This document shows positions 28,475 to 39,705 of a stretch of 64,000 nt of DNA, piece by piece (positions within the stretch are counted from its first letter, which is position 1; each line of letters begins with the position of its first letter). Made by a program: the position numbers and the translations under genes. Location of the stretch: assembly GCF_000002865.3 (NCBI RefSeq), contig NW_001865051.1, forward strand, positions 284,424-348,423, written 5' to 3'. Below the pieces are notes generated by a model. That model saw only the letters and a program-made list of their open reading frames with translations, was not told where the DNA came from and did no database searches. The stretch comes from Monosiga brevicollis MX1 (Eukaryota; Opisthokonta; Choanoflagellata; Craspedida; Salpingoecidae).

Positions 28475-30790
28475 GACGGTGAGGCATGCTAGGATCTTAC
28501 AACCTGGCAAGGGTTAGGGGGCAGCCAAATTATTTTTCCTCACCACTCACTGGGATGCTATTCTTGTGGGTTTGATCTTCTGTTAGACGATTGAAGGAAA
28601 CAATGCCGTGCTTCACACGGGAGCCAAGATGCCTTTGGTAGGCCTGGGTACCTGGAAGTCCAAGCCTGGACAGGTATGTGATTGCATTTGAGCCACCTTG
28701 CTTCGGCTTTCCAATTTTCAAGACAGAAAAAAAAAAAACATACTGGTTTATTTTAGTGGGAGACAGGATGCGAGGGCCGCCAGGCATCAAATTCACCAAG
28801 ACAAACAAACAAACAAAGGCAGAGACAAAGCTCGACATTCTACTTTCTTTGCTTCCAATTCTTCAATCATCTCTTGAGATCCTTCCCACGGCGCCGTGCT
28901 GCTTGGCTTTGTGGCCGTCGATCGATGGGCTTGTTAGTGGTTGGCAACTCTGGCCATTGTGGCCAGCGCGAGCTTGCTTCATCAGTCCACGCGCGCTTCC
29001 ATTCAGCAACGGCGCCACAGTGTCACGTTGCACACGGGACAGCGTATGCCTCTCGTTGGGCTGGGCACATGGAAGTCCAAGCCCCACGCGGTCTGTGCTT
29101 GTCTACCGTCAGGACGACGCCTTTGAGTCGTTGACTTGCTGGTTTATCACACACATCCTTCAATTGTCAAACCTTTGCATCACGCACACTCCACACCGCA
29201 GCGGTATGGCCAGGCGAATGCTTGCTGCCTCGCTCATGCCCATGCATGGCTCCGTTCCTCTGCATTTTCTCTAGGTGGAAACGGCTGTCAAGGTGGCCCT
29301 TGAAGCTGGATACCGTCACGTTGGTCAGTCCAGTCCAGAAACACGGGCCAATTGTTGCGCTGCCAACCTCTTCCACTCTTCCTCTTGCTTCCGCCTCTTT
29401 GCACGTGCCCAACCACCCGCTTTCAACTCATGGACTGGCGTTTTACACAGACTGCGCTGCCGTGTATGGCAACGAGGCTGAGGTTGGCCAAGGTCTCAAG
29501 GCCGCTTTTGACAGCGGCATTGCGCGAGAGGACGTCTTCATCACCAGCAAGGTACGCCGATTGTGTCGCTAGCCAGGCCGGCCAGCTAAGCGACTCTTGT
29601 GTCTCATGGTCCATGTTGCCCCACAGCTTTGGAACAGCGTGCACAAGCCCGAGCTCGTGCGGTACGTCTGCCAGTTGACCTGCGCTTGCCCCTCTGGTTC
29701 GATGGGCGCTTGCCCCTCTGGTCCTTTTTTTTCATTCTTATTTTATTAAAAATCTTCCATCTTGTTTCTATTTCCAGTGGTGCCTGCGAGCAGACTCTCA
29801 AGGATCTTGGTCTGTCGTACCTGGACCTGTATCTGATTCACTGGCCCACGGGCTTCAAGGTGAGACCAACTTCCTCCTCGAGTAGCACGGTTGGCCCGCT
29901 ATGCTTGAGCTTGCTCACAAGGATTTCCTTTGGCTAGGCGGGCGATGACAAGTTCCCTCGTGATGCCGACGGCAACCTCATTTGTGAGTCCCTGGTTTGG
30001 CTTTGCATGGCAGCTTGATCACCGATGTTATGCGTCTGTCTTCTTCGTACACGCCATCCAATCTGCCATGCGACCTCTTCACAACTTGACTTGCGCGTGC
30101 GTAGATGATGAGACGCCCCCCGTGGACACATGGAAGGCCATGGAGGAGCTCGTTGATGCCGGTCTTGTCAAGGCCATTGGCTTGTCCAACTTCAACTCGC
30201 TCCAGGTTTGTCGAAGATTGGGCGCGCACCCGCACCCGCACAGAGCTGATTGATATATGAATCCCTCCGGATATCTCACACATTCGGCATCTGGCGGTAC
30301 TTGAACTACGATGCAGATCAAGGAGGTGGTGGAAAACGCGCGCATCAAGCCAGCCGTCTTGCAGATTGAGAGCCACCCGTACTTTCAGAACACCAAGCTG
30401 ATTGACTTTTGCAAGGCACACAACATTGTATCTACCGCCTACAGCCCCTTGGGCTCACCTGACCGACCTTGGGCCAAGGAAGACGAGCCCAAGCCCTTGG
30501 ATGATGCCAAGCTGAAGGAGATTGCCGAAAAGTACAAAAAGTCGCCTGCTCAGATTTGCATCAAGTTCCAGGCGCAGCGCGGTGTGGTTGTCATCCCCAA
30601 GTCGGTGACGCCGGCGCGCATCAAGGCCAACTTTGAAGTCTTTGACTTCACCTTGACTGACGATGAGATGAAGGCCATTGCTGCCTTGGATCGTGGCTTC
30701 CGTGCCTGCATGCCCACCAAGGAGGTTGATGGCAAGGTTGTGCCTCGTGATCGCGAGCACAAGTACTATCCTTTTGATGCTGAGTTTTAA
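28473..30790 (+). CDS. AKR1A1: Aldehyde reductase AKR1A1 with two alternative second exons
   Basis: Exons in phase: 28473-28478 (ATG ACG only), then either 28587-28673 or 28938-29090, then 29275-29323, 29451-29551, 29627-29661, 29778-29859, 29938-29983, 30105-30205 and 30317-30790. With the first option the protein is 326 aa, matching mammalian AKR1A1. It reduces aldehydes with NADPH. The catalytic tetrad is present: Asp completed across a splice junction in Y-R-H-V-D-C, Tyr in A-V-Y-G-N-E, Lys in I-T-S-K-L-W and His in L-I-H-W-P. The cofactor-binding [10 protein letters not shown] and the C-terminal loop [12 protein letters not shown] are AKR1A-like. The two second exons encode near-identical L-H-T-G[12 protein letters not shown] segments. 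The tiny first exon is inferred from phase and splice context. Confidence 0.92.
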
Positions 30791-31539
30791 AGTGATTCCG
30801 GTCGTATGACGCCGTGTTGTCGTCACATCCACACCACCCATGGTCTCCTTTCTTGTTTTGCTCGTTTTCAAGGCAACTGAATTGATCCACCCAAAGGACA
30901 ACGACCAACTTCACGACAAGTGTCACAAACGCAAAATGAATCCCTGTGTCCCGTCTGTCCGTCATCAGCGCACACTACAAACCGCGACGACCGACAACAA
31001 GACAACCATCCACCCTGTCAAAGCGTGTACTGGTTGTCGCGTCTTCCGAAGAGACAGAGAAGAAGAAGAAGAAAAAGAAGAAGAAGAAGAAGAAAAGAAA
31101 TGAATTGGTTTGGTCAGTTTGAGAAAGAGAGAAGTAAAGAGCAAAGACACAAAGGAAAAGCACAACTACCACATGTAGCAACAACAGGGAACAAAAGGAA
31201 CAAACACCACTGAAAAACAACAACCAACGACAACACTGAACACAAACAAGAAGAAGAAGAAGAAGAAGAAGAATGTCTGACATGTGAATTCAGCAAAAAA
31301 AATCATTCGAGGTCCTGCTGAGACCGGAAACGGGACGCTTGCACTGGGGTCGACTCCTCATTCCGTGGAGGGTGGCACGGCAAGGCGGGCCGAGGTGGGG
31401 TTGAACAGCCTACAGACATTATCGCATTTGATGCGAAGCGCGGCCCTTTCAGCCCCATTGGCCTTTTTCACCTTTCTCAGCCCAACAAAGGACATTCAAG
31501 GAAAACAAGATTGGCGGCTCCATCCAAGCTGGCACCGAC
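30791..31539. other. Intergenic region upstream of the kelch gene
   Basis: The spacer contains two GAA/AAG trinucleotide tracts (about 31057-31098 and 31249-31272) and the palindromic word TGTCTGACATG just after the second (31274-31284). No gene seen. It is probably the promoter of the kelch-repeat gene. Confidence 0.55.
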
Positions 31540-32839
31540 ATGGCGCCCAAGTGGCTCATGTTCGTCCTGGTGTTGTGGGCCCAACCCGCTTCTCTTGGGG
31601 CACAAGGCCATGTGTGGCTCGAGGTGACTGCTGATAACACGCTGGCCATTCGCAATGCCACCGATCTGCTCATCAACGGTGAGCCTTATCAACGGGGCTC
31701 CAAGGCTCTGCGCGCATCGCGCTCGATTTATCAACCTCACACCGTTTCTGTGGTCTGAACACATGGTTTTAGAAGTGCGTGTCACTGAGAAGTTGACCGA
31801 TTTGCAGCAGCGGTTGCCCGCTACAGCTCTCTTGTCCGTGGATGCGGACGGTCGCCTTCACGTGAACAATACGGCAGGAAATGGCACCGTCTTAGTGGGC
31901 GGTGTGGATGTGGCGAGGCTCGCGGCGAGTCATGCCGCTCTGGAGCAAGCCTATGCGAGTCTTCAAGCGGAAGTCAAGACTCTCCGCACCGTCGTCCAAA
32001 ACATTTATCCCTGGGCGCTCGGACCAAAGATGTGCGTCCTGGGCGGAGGCGCCGGCTCGACCACACTGCCCAACATGCAGATCTACTCGCAGGGCCGTTG
32101 GCACCAAGGGCCAGCCTTGCCGACGCCACGCTACGGCTTGTCGGCAACTCAATTCCGCGGGCAACTCTTTGCTCTCGGCGGCTTCAATGCCTCCTTTCTC
32201 AGCACAGTGGAAGCGTTTGACGGTGCAATGTGGAAAACGCAACCCAGCCTACGAGAGCCGCGCTACTCTCCGGGCGTCGCGGTCTTTCAAGACAAACTTT
32301 GGGTCATGGGTGGGGAAACGGACTTTTCGGTGGTGACCAACACGACCGAGTTCTTTGATGGTGACTCGTGGCAACCTGGCCCATCCCTGCAGGCGCCTCG
32401 TTTTGCCTGTCAGGCTGCCGTCTACCTGGGCGTGTTGTACGTGGTGGGAGGCTGGCACAAGGAGAGCATCGACTCGGTAGAGGCTCTGAATGGCACCTCC
32501 TGGATTTGGAAGCCTCGTCTCGAGAGGGGCCGTGCTTTTGCAGGTCTTGGCATTTGGCAAGGCTTGATGTATCTTGTTGGAGGTCAAGTCGATGAGATCT
32601 CGCAAACCAATGCCGTCGAAGTATTCAACGGCACGGCATGGTCACGCGGCGTGCATATGCACGTGCCCCGACTGGGCTTGGGTGTGGTTGTGGTGAATGA
32701 CCTGCTCTTCGCAGCTGGTGGACATGCAGCCGACAACATGTTGAACGTGGTTGAGGCATTCAACGGATCGCATTGGGTCACAGTGGAAGCTCTCAACGTG
32801 GCCAGTGGCCATTTGGCTGCAGGTCTCATCGGGGTGTGA
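31540..32839 (+). CDS. Secreted kelch-repeat beta-propeller protein
   Basis: Two exons (31540-31678 and 31773-32839) give 401 aa. The N terminus M-A-P-K-W-L-M-F-V-L-V-L-W is a signal peptide. A short N-glycosylation-rich segment and a predicted helix (A-S-H-A-A-L-E-Q-A-Y-A-S-L-Q) come next. Six kelch motifs follow, each with a Gly-Gly pair after hydrophobic residues: V-L-G-G-G, F-A-L-G-G, W-V-M-G-G, Y-V-V-G-G, Y-L-V-G-G and F-A-A-G-G, spaced about 46 residues apart with a Trp near each repeat end. This fits a complete six-bladed propeller. No transmembrane helix is seen, so secretion or surface display is inferred. Intracellular kelch partners such as BTB are absent. Confidence 0.88.
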
Positions 32840-33007
32840 CAAGCTTAGTGTATGCACATGTCAAGTGGCCTCCGATGCCCAACTCTCAGATGCTCTCATC
32901 CAAGTCTCTGCTATTGTGTTCCGGCTGACTATGGCTGTTCCGGCTGACTATGTCTGTCTCAACACCTTTTGATAATGATACCAATAACGAGAATGATACT
33001 AATAGCG

Positions 33008-33095
<88 letters not shown>

Positions 33096-33195
33096 CCCGA
33101 ATATCATCCGAAATTTGACTACATTCTTGGCACTGCCTTCAAGCACACTGCCTGATCACCATCACGCCGCCTCACCCACAGAGAGAGAGCGAGAG

Positions 33196-33237
<42 letters not shown>

Positions 33238-33289
33238 GAAGCGTTGCGTTTGCGTTGCGTTGTCATCATTTTTCACTCCATCCGACAAC
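32840..33289. other. Intergenic region with TG and GA microsatellites
   Basis: Short spacer between the kelch gene and ATPAF2, dominated by an (TG)n tract (33009-33092) and a GA tract (33180-33235). No gene seen; presumably holds the ATPAF2 promoter. Confidence 0.6.
33009..33092. repeat. (TG)n microsatellite
   Basis: About 42 uninterrupted TG units between the kelch and ATPAF2 genes. Confidence 0.95.
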
Positions 33290-34832
33290 ATGGCCATGAG
33301 CACAACCACGATGATGATGCGAACCGGGTGGCGCCCGTCGATGGCTACCGGTCTGGCTCGGTGTGGCCTGGTAAACATGGGAGCCCGTATGGGTCGACGA
33401 CACGAGTCGTCACAACCCTCGGGCAAGGCCACCTCTCAAGAGAAGATTCGTCGCTTTTGGAATAAGGTGTGACTGTGATGACGTGTGAATTGGCCATGTG
33501 ACACACACGATGAACGCAGCCAGGAGCCAGGAGCCAGGAGCCAGGCGGCGGAAGCCATGATTCAACCTTTGGCGTTTTGGGCCATTCTTGTTGTAGGTGC
33601 GCGTGGAAAAGGATGGTGACAAGTATGGCGTCTTTCTGGATCAGCGCCATCTCAAGACGCCCATGGGCAAGAAGTTCTCGGTGCGTATACGACCTTGACG
33701 CTGAGGGGGGTAAAAGAGTGGCGCAGCTCATGTTGTGCTTGTGCCTCCACGGGTGTGCCATTCGACTTGTGGCAGGTACACAGCGATGAATTGGCACACA
33801 TCGTTGCCATGGAGTGGGCCACTCAGGGTGAACATCTCACGCCGGTACGTCTCAAGTCATTCCTTCCCCGCACGTCAATGCCCAGAATCTTCGGCCGATG
33901 AGCGACAGCGAGCGGCGCACAGATCTGGCTCATCGATGTTGCGTGGTCCCCAGGCCACCATGTATGTGAGTGCGCTCAGCAACACGGCCCTAGACCACCC
34001 TTCCAAGCAAATGCGCGGTATGAGTCCCAGATTCCATCATCTGCTCCCTGCCCGGGCTTTTGAGTGGCCAACGGGTGCCTGACCGACAGACGACCAATTA
34101 TACCTTGCAGACGAGCGCGTGTCAGGCTTGATGCCATTTTTGGAGACAGATACGGTTGTTTTTCGTGATGCTGATCCAGAGAGCGCACTCAGTACTTTTG
34201 AAGCCCGCAGCTGGGATCCCCTTGTGAGCAAGTTCCAAGAGGTGAGCACCCAACCTGAAGACTCCAAGCCGCACTCTCTGGAAGGTTGCTGCTGCCCTGA
34301 CTCGAATTCGCGCATGTCTCATTCGAGGGTGGTGGTACCTTTTGTTTTGCTTTCATGGCCTTGTCTCCGAGCAGCGTTATGGCCCTCTGCATACCACTCG
34401 CCTGCTGGAGATTGAACAGCCCGAGACGACGCTGGCCGCCGTCGTGGATCGCCTGTATCACCTGCCACATTGGCAGTTGAGTGGTCAGTCCCAGCGCACA
34501 CAACTATCCTTGATAAAAATCTGGAACCATGTTTTGCACGCTTCTTTCCCAATGACAACCTGACATTTCGCTTATGGTAATGCATAGCGATGGAGTTGGC
34601 CACAGATACAACACGCTCCTTGGTCATCGCTTTGGCCATGCTCGAACAGGACTTGACGGCTCAGGAGGCAGCCGATGCAGCGCGTGCCGAGGTTGAGTTT
34701 CAGATCCAGCGCTTTGGCCGCGTATCCTGGAGCCATGGCATGGAACAAGCAGACACAGAAGGTCGCCTTTCTGCTGCAGCACTCGTCATGCAGCTAGCTC
34801 AAGCCGAAGAGGCTCCTGCACAAGGAGTTTAA
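33290..34832 (+). CDS. ATPAF2: Mitochondrial F1-ATPase assembly factor 2 (ATP12)
   Basis: Seven exons in phase: 33290-33466, 33597-33680, 33776-33844, 33954-34017, 34111-34241, 34375-34483 and 34588-34832, about 292 aa. The first exon encodes an Arg/Met/Ser/Thr-rich import presequence. The ATP12 fold follows: R-R-F-W-N-K-V-R-V, F-L-D-Q-R-H-L-K-T-P, A-M-E-W-A-T-Q, the S-N-T-A-L-D-H-P segment, L-E-T-D-T-V-V-F-R, W-D-P-L and the C-terminal W-S-H-G-M-E. The family chaperones the F1 alpha subunit during ATP synthase assembly in the matrix. Intron 1 has a short AGCCAGG tandem repeat. An AATAAA at 35012-35017 is a likely poly(A) signal. Confidence 0.93.
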
Positions 34833-35143
34833 TGCTAGTGTGGTTCAGGCTTTCCCATGACCGGCGCTGCTTTCCAATGCAAGACGAGCAAATTGCAAAT
34901 TGAACTTTAATTTTGAACTTTTCACAAGTCTCGCCCCGCCATGCATCATCAGAGCCTTGTAAAACCCTAGAGGGCTGAGAGGCCAAGAAAGTCATCACAG
35001 CAGAGATGGTCAATAAATTGAGGGTGTCAGTCATTCCATCCTGCTTTGTGGATGGTCGTCAATCATAACTTATTCCTTTTAATATCAATGTTATTCAGAT
35101 CGGTAGCGGTGTCGTATCCTTTCCACAGAACCACACGCTCTTC
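34833..35143. other. Convergent 3' intergenic region
   Basis: The spacer between the stops of ATPAF2 (+) and the SMARCAL1-like gene (-), with AATAAA at 35012-35017 on the plus strand. Nothing else is seen. Confidence 0.6.
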
Positions 35144-37440
35144 TTACTGTTCCAGCCAAGCCACGTCCTCGCAACTTTGCACATGCAAAGGCAGCTGCGC
35201 AGCCAGCACGCTTTGCGTGCACAGGGGACACACCGCCTGTATCTGGAACTCAGACGCCTCGACAGCCGCTGGGGGACTTGATTGAGTCAGCTTCCTGGCG
35301 GGATTGGGTAGGCCCACTCGTTGCTCAACCGCCTCAGCCACGGCCACCGCGTCCGTCCAATCATCAAAATCCTCGAAGCTCCTTGGGGCCTCCTGAGCCT
35401 CAGTCACGGGCTCTTGACGGTGTCGTGGTGGACTCGCCTCGTTCTCCTTGTCACCGCTGTCCTCATCCACCACGAGCACATCAGGCTGCTCGGCCAGGTC
35501 CAAGTGATCGTGCTGTTCATTGCACCGGTCGTCATCGGGTTGGGACCGTGGCTTGTTGCCGTGAGCTTGGTTTGTGTGTGCTCGCTTGTTTGAAGGTTCT
35601 TCAGGTTTGGGCTGTGTGGTGGAGGCACCGGCCATGGCACGTTGGACAATTTTTGCCTTGCGTTGGAGCTGCGACCACATCACGTCGTCTAACGTGCCCG
35701 GGCAGAGAAGGTAGCGCACGTTCACATTGTGGCGCTGACCAACTCGGTGAGCACGATCTTCGGCCTGGTAGAGGTGACCGGGGTTCCAATAGAGCTCGGC
35801 AAAGACAACCGTGTTGGCAGCATGAAGCGTGAGTCCTGTGCCCGCCGTCGTGATGCTGAGCACTGCCACGCGGCATAGGACATCGTCCTGAAACGAATTG
35901 CACAGCTGCTGACGCAAGTGGGTGGGCGTCGACCCATCAATGCGGATGTGGCGCAGCTGGCGCTGGCATAAAAACGTAGCCAGCTCGTCCAGCAAGGTTT
36001 TGTGATGGGCAAAGATGAGCAACTTGCCGTCATGGTTCATGAGATCTTCGAGGTACCGAAGACAGCCTTTTATCTTGGCCTCACCGGTAAGGCCGTAGGC
36101 CTCGGTGGTGAGGGCTTGCAGGGCCCGTTCACCTTGAGCGCGCTGGGACCCGTGCAAACTCGCAAGCTGGCGCTCTAGGGCTTTTCGCTTCTGCATGATG
36201 GCTTTAAGCGCCCGTAGTGGTGCCGGGTCTGCCTGCACATACACCTCCTGTCTGGTCTTTGGTGGGAGGTCAGTGAGGACAGCTGCCTTAACGCGACGGA
36301 TCATCACCAAGCGCTCTAGAACGCAATGTAGTTCATCCTGGTTGCAGCTGCCGTCATGACGCCAACCAAAGGCGGTGAGCTGTGAGTTGCAGTAGCGGAT
36401 GCCAAAAGCCACTTCGCTGCGAAAGAGTCGCGGTGCTAGCGCATGCAACTGTTGGTATAGTTCTATGGGGCGTGACAGCGCCGGCGTTCCGGATAGAAGC
36501 AACACTCGCTTGGCCTTGTGCAGTAAAGGCATCAGGGCTTTGGTGCGCGCAGCTTTGCCGTTTTTCAAATAATGAGATTCGTCGGCAATGATTACCTGGT
36601 GCACCAAAGCCGATAGACGGGAGTGAGGGCCGGAAATAAACTCATGGGACGCCACAAAATCCAGCACCCAAGGCATGCCAGCAAGCGTGTGACATCTACA
36701 CACCGAGACACAGGCACAGAGACAGAGACAGAGACACATGGACCCACACATACCTGAAAGTCGGCACTGGTCAAGTGCTCATGAAGGTTGCGAGCAAGGT
36801 CATAGGAAAGAATTGTGACCAGCTTGTTCATGGGGCTCTTCTTACTCGACACCACCCCGATGGCACTCTCGTCGATTTGCAACCACTTGCAAATTTCGTG
36901 GTGCCAGGTTAGCTTGAGACTGGAAGGGCAGACCACCAACAGGGGCCACTCTGCTTGATAATAGGCTGCCGTTGCGAGGCTGCTGACGGTCTTTCCCAGG
37001 CCCATTTCATCACTCCACAGGACACGGCCACCCCGTTCGATGGCGCAGGCCACGCCCGCACGCTGATACGGCATCATCTTGTGAACGAGGCGACGGGGAA
37101 GCCGTGTTCCCGTGATGGCCAGGAGCTCGGTGGCTGAAAAGCTTTGGTGCTGAGTGGCTTGCCTCTGCCAATCAGGATGCTCCGTCAGGCGAAGAACCAC
37201 GTCAGGAATGGCCTTGATCATCAGGCGTTCTGGTCCCAAGTCGAGGCGCTCAAATTGTATCAGCAGCGCACGATATTGAGCCAATGGCACGACCCATGCA
37301 CGGCACGTTCGATCAAAATAGCCTCGGTGCGCGCGTAAAGCCTGGATAATCGGTCGGCGAAAGGAGCAACTGATGCTTGCCGAACAACCATCCGCGCGTA
37401 GCGCGGCGTGCACATGCAAGCCCTCCCCAGTGCGCGCCAT
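35144..37440 (-). CDS. SMARCAL1: SMARCAL1-like annealing helicase with C-terminal UBZ4-type zinc finger
   Basis: Two exons (36754-37440 and 35144-36595) give about 712 aa. The N-terminal 90 residues resemble a HARP domain (S-F-R-R-P-I-I-Q-A-L-R-A ... F-D-R-T-C-R-A-W). The SNF2 core follows: Q-R-A-G-V, Walker A S-D-E-M-G-L-G-K-T, the DESH box in I-I-A-D-E-S-H-Y-L-K, L-L-L-S-G-T-P-A, and helicase C-lobe motifs I-D-G-S-T and H-R-V-G-Q. An acidic, Gln/Pro-rich linker leads to C-P-L-C-x11-H-x3-C, the spacing of Rad18-type UBZ4 ubiquitin-binding fingers, close to the C terminus. The family rewinds RPA-coated DNA and remodels stalled forks. ZRANB3 is the closest alternative, but it uses an NZF finger and an HNH domain, neither seen here. 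Confidence 0.88.
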
Positions 37441-37809
37441 CAGGCTGGGTGTGACCCCCCGACAAGGGGCAATGTGAGCTGGTCAATGGAAGCGACCTAC
37501 ACTTTAAGTGTTCATCCTCCCATCATGAAGACCATGCCGCACAGCATCTTGACCATCAGCCAAACCTTTTCTTTGCCTTCTCCTTTCGCCCTCCCTCCCT
37601 CCCTCCCTCCTCTCCTCTCCCCCACCAGCACGGAACGGATGGCCCTCTTTCCACCTGCAGATCGCTGCGGCCCTCCCCCCCCAAATCAGAGTCAGTCATT
37701 CACAGTCGCCATCGCCCCAAAGAATTTAATAATGAATGTAAAATCTGACAATCTGACAAGCTGACATTCACCCCAAAGGAACGTTGGAACCGTTCATATC
37801 CGTTTCAGG
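37441..37809. promoter_or_regulatory. Divergent promoter of the SMARCAL1-like and F-box genes
   Basis: A 369-bp head-to-head spacer. Within 75 bp of the F-box start codon lie three copies of the recurrent word: ATCTGACA at 37742, ATCTGACA at 37750 and GCTGACAT at 37760. A C-rich CCCT run is near 37590-37620. Confidence 0.55.
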
Positions 37810-39411
37810 ATGGCGGGGCGGTTGTCGGCGGCTTTGGCAGCGTCGACCGAGGTGGTCATTGGTGGTGGTAGTGGTGGTGCTTTGCTAGAGATGTTGCCGA
37901 TTGAATTGTGGACTCTGATTCTGGATCGCTTGCCGTTTGATGCCGTTGCACGGCTGAGCTGCGTGAGTCGTGCTCTGAGGGTTCGGGTGATAGCAGCGAG
38001 CCAACAATGCCATCGCATCAATCTGGTGGGGCGCCTGATTCACCGCTTTCCAACAACTCGGCTCCAGTTCTTGCTGCGCTTTTCTCTTGTCCGCCTTGAG
38101 GTTGCTGAAAGCATATTGCCCGACGTCTTGCAGTTCATCGCCGCTCATCCCGATCACTTTCACACGGTGCAATGGCTGCGCATCGTGGCTCAAGATATGG
38201 ATAACCTCATGCCATGGCCAACGCGCTCGCGACCACTCGAGGCGTTGGCTCCAGCTCTTGCCGCCTTGCCAGCTCTGGAGGTATTGCAGGCGTGGACGCG
38301 CTCCACAAGAATCCCCTTGAGTCTCGTGCCGGCGAGCGTGCACCACCTGCATGCCCTCGCTGTGAGTGCCGAGTCGAAGGAGCTTATCGGCAAACATCTC
38401 CAGCACGTCATCACCTGGCTCGTTCCCAACTGTGCGACGGATGATCATTTGCAAAAACAACAGGATGGGCCCTTGGAGCTATTTCGTTGTCTCGACAAGG
38501 CCAGCCTTCCTGCCACCAGGCCAGACGCGCCGTTGATCATCGTAGCCCAGCGATATGCCCAGTGGCAGGCTACGCTGCAAAAGTCGATGCACCCACAGGC
38601 TCTACGCGCCCTAACGTTGACGCAAACCTTTGTTCGCGAGGCCAATGAACAGTATAAACGCGTGTTACGGCAACGTGATCTCGAACTGAGCCATCTGTGC
38701 GGTGTGCGCTACCTGCAGCTGGATCAAGTTCACGCACGCACGCTCTATCTGCCCCTGGGCATTGAGTGGCTCGATGTTCGTGGGGGTGATTTGAGTGCCA
38801 TTGAGGGAGAGCCAAAGCTTCCTCGTATTTCACGCTTGGCCATCCAAGCGGACCGTCTCAGCCTCGTTCTCCTCTTTTTGCGCAAGCTCGGGGGACACGT
38901 GATGCATCTGCATGTCAATTTGACGGGCCGTTCGGGCGAGCCAAGCATATTTGATCAACTCTTGGATGCTATCCATCAGCACTGCCCGCGGGCGGAGACT
39001 CTTTTGCTCCGCCAACGGGGCCAGCATCTTTCAGGGGCTCAAATTGAGCGTCTCTGCCGCTTTCGACCCTGGGCCAGCCTCTGCTTGCCTCTGGCACCAA
39101 AGTCAAGCGTGGCGGAGCGTCGACAGTGCATGCAGGCCTTTCAAAGACTCAGTAGTTCTCTTGTACACTTGACACTGGTGCACCTGGCCGGCAATTCCAT
39201 TGATCTTTTGAGCGATTTAGCGCGCGCTCGGCATCGTATGCCTGGCCTCCACCGTGTCATGGCCCTGCGCGATTCCAACGAGGTGCCGACCAACCTGCGC
39301 TGGCAGTTTTACTTTCAACGCTGGCCAAGCCTGGTGCGGCTCTTGCGTACTCATCCTGGGCAGGCCATTGAAGCATACGTCACGCTCGATGTGACGCATG
39401 GCGGCGTTTGA
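37810..39411 (+). CDS. F-box protein, single exon
   Basis: An uninterrupted 533-aa frame that starts in good context. Residues about 28-75 are a typical F-box: L-E-M-L-P-I-E-L-W-T-L-I-L-D-R-L-P, then L-S-C-V-S-R-A-L-R. F-box proteins bind Skp1 and bring substrates to SCF ubiquitin ligases. The remaining 450 residues are Leu-rich with irregular helix-strand periodicity (for example L-R-Y-L-Q-L-D and I-S-R-L-A-I-Q-A), suggesting a divergent leucine-rich repeat substrate-binding domain, but no exact repeat could be fixed. The substrate is unknown. The absence of introns contrasts with most neighbours. Confidence 0.85.
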   Translation: MAGRLSAALAASTEVVIGGGSGGALLEMLPIELWTLILDRLPFDAVARLSCVSRALRVRVIAASQQCHRINLVGRLIHRFPTTRLQFLLRFSLVRLEVAESILPDVLQFIAAHPDHFHTVQWLRIVAQDMDNLMPWPTRSRPLEALAPALAALPALEVLQAWTRSTRIPLSLVPASVHHLHALAVSAESKELIGKHLQHVITWLVPNCATDDHLQKQQDGPLELFRCLDKASLPATRPDAPLIIVAQRYAQWQATLQKSMHPQALRALTLTQTFVREANEQYKRVLRQRDLELSHLCGVRYLQLDQVHARTLYLPLGIEWLDVRGGDLSAIEGEPKLPRISRLAIQADRLSLVLLFLRKLGGHVMHLHVNLTGRSGEPSIFDQLLDAIHQHCPRAETLLLRQRGQHLSGAQIERLCRFRPWASLCLPLAPKSSVAERRQCMQAFQRLSSSLVHLTLVHLAGNSIDLLSDLARARHRMPGLHRVMALRDSNEVPTNLRWQFYFQRWPSLVRLLRTHPGQAIEAYVTLDVTHGGV

Positions 39412-39705
39412 TTTAGATGTGCAAGGGGTGTCTCCGCCATGGTAGCTGTGTTTCTGACGCAGCGGGCATTTGCTGGCCCGTCTTGTGTACTTATCTTTTG
39501 GGCCAAGTTTGGCAGCCGAGCTGCCCTGGACTTTTGTGAGTTGAAGCCTCAAATGAATTAGGCCCAATAGCAAATGAAAGACAACATGTCCAAGGTTCCA
39601 TCAACGACGGTTGGCCAAAATGGTAAGGCGCGCAGCACCAATTTCACACTCAAAACAAAAGAAAGGAAGGAAAAGAGAGAAGAAGAAGCGTGTGACCGTG
39701 GCAAG

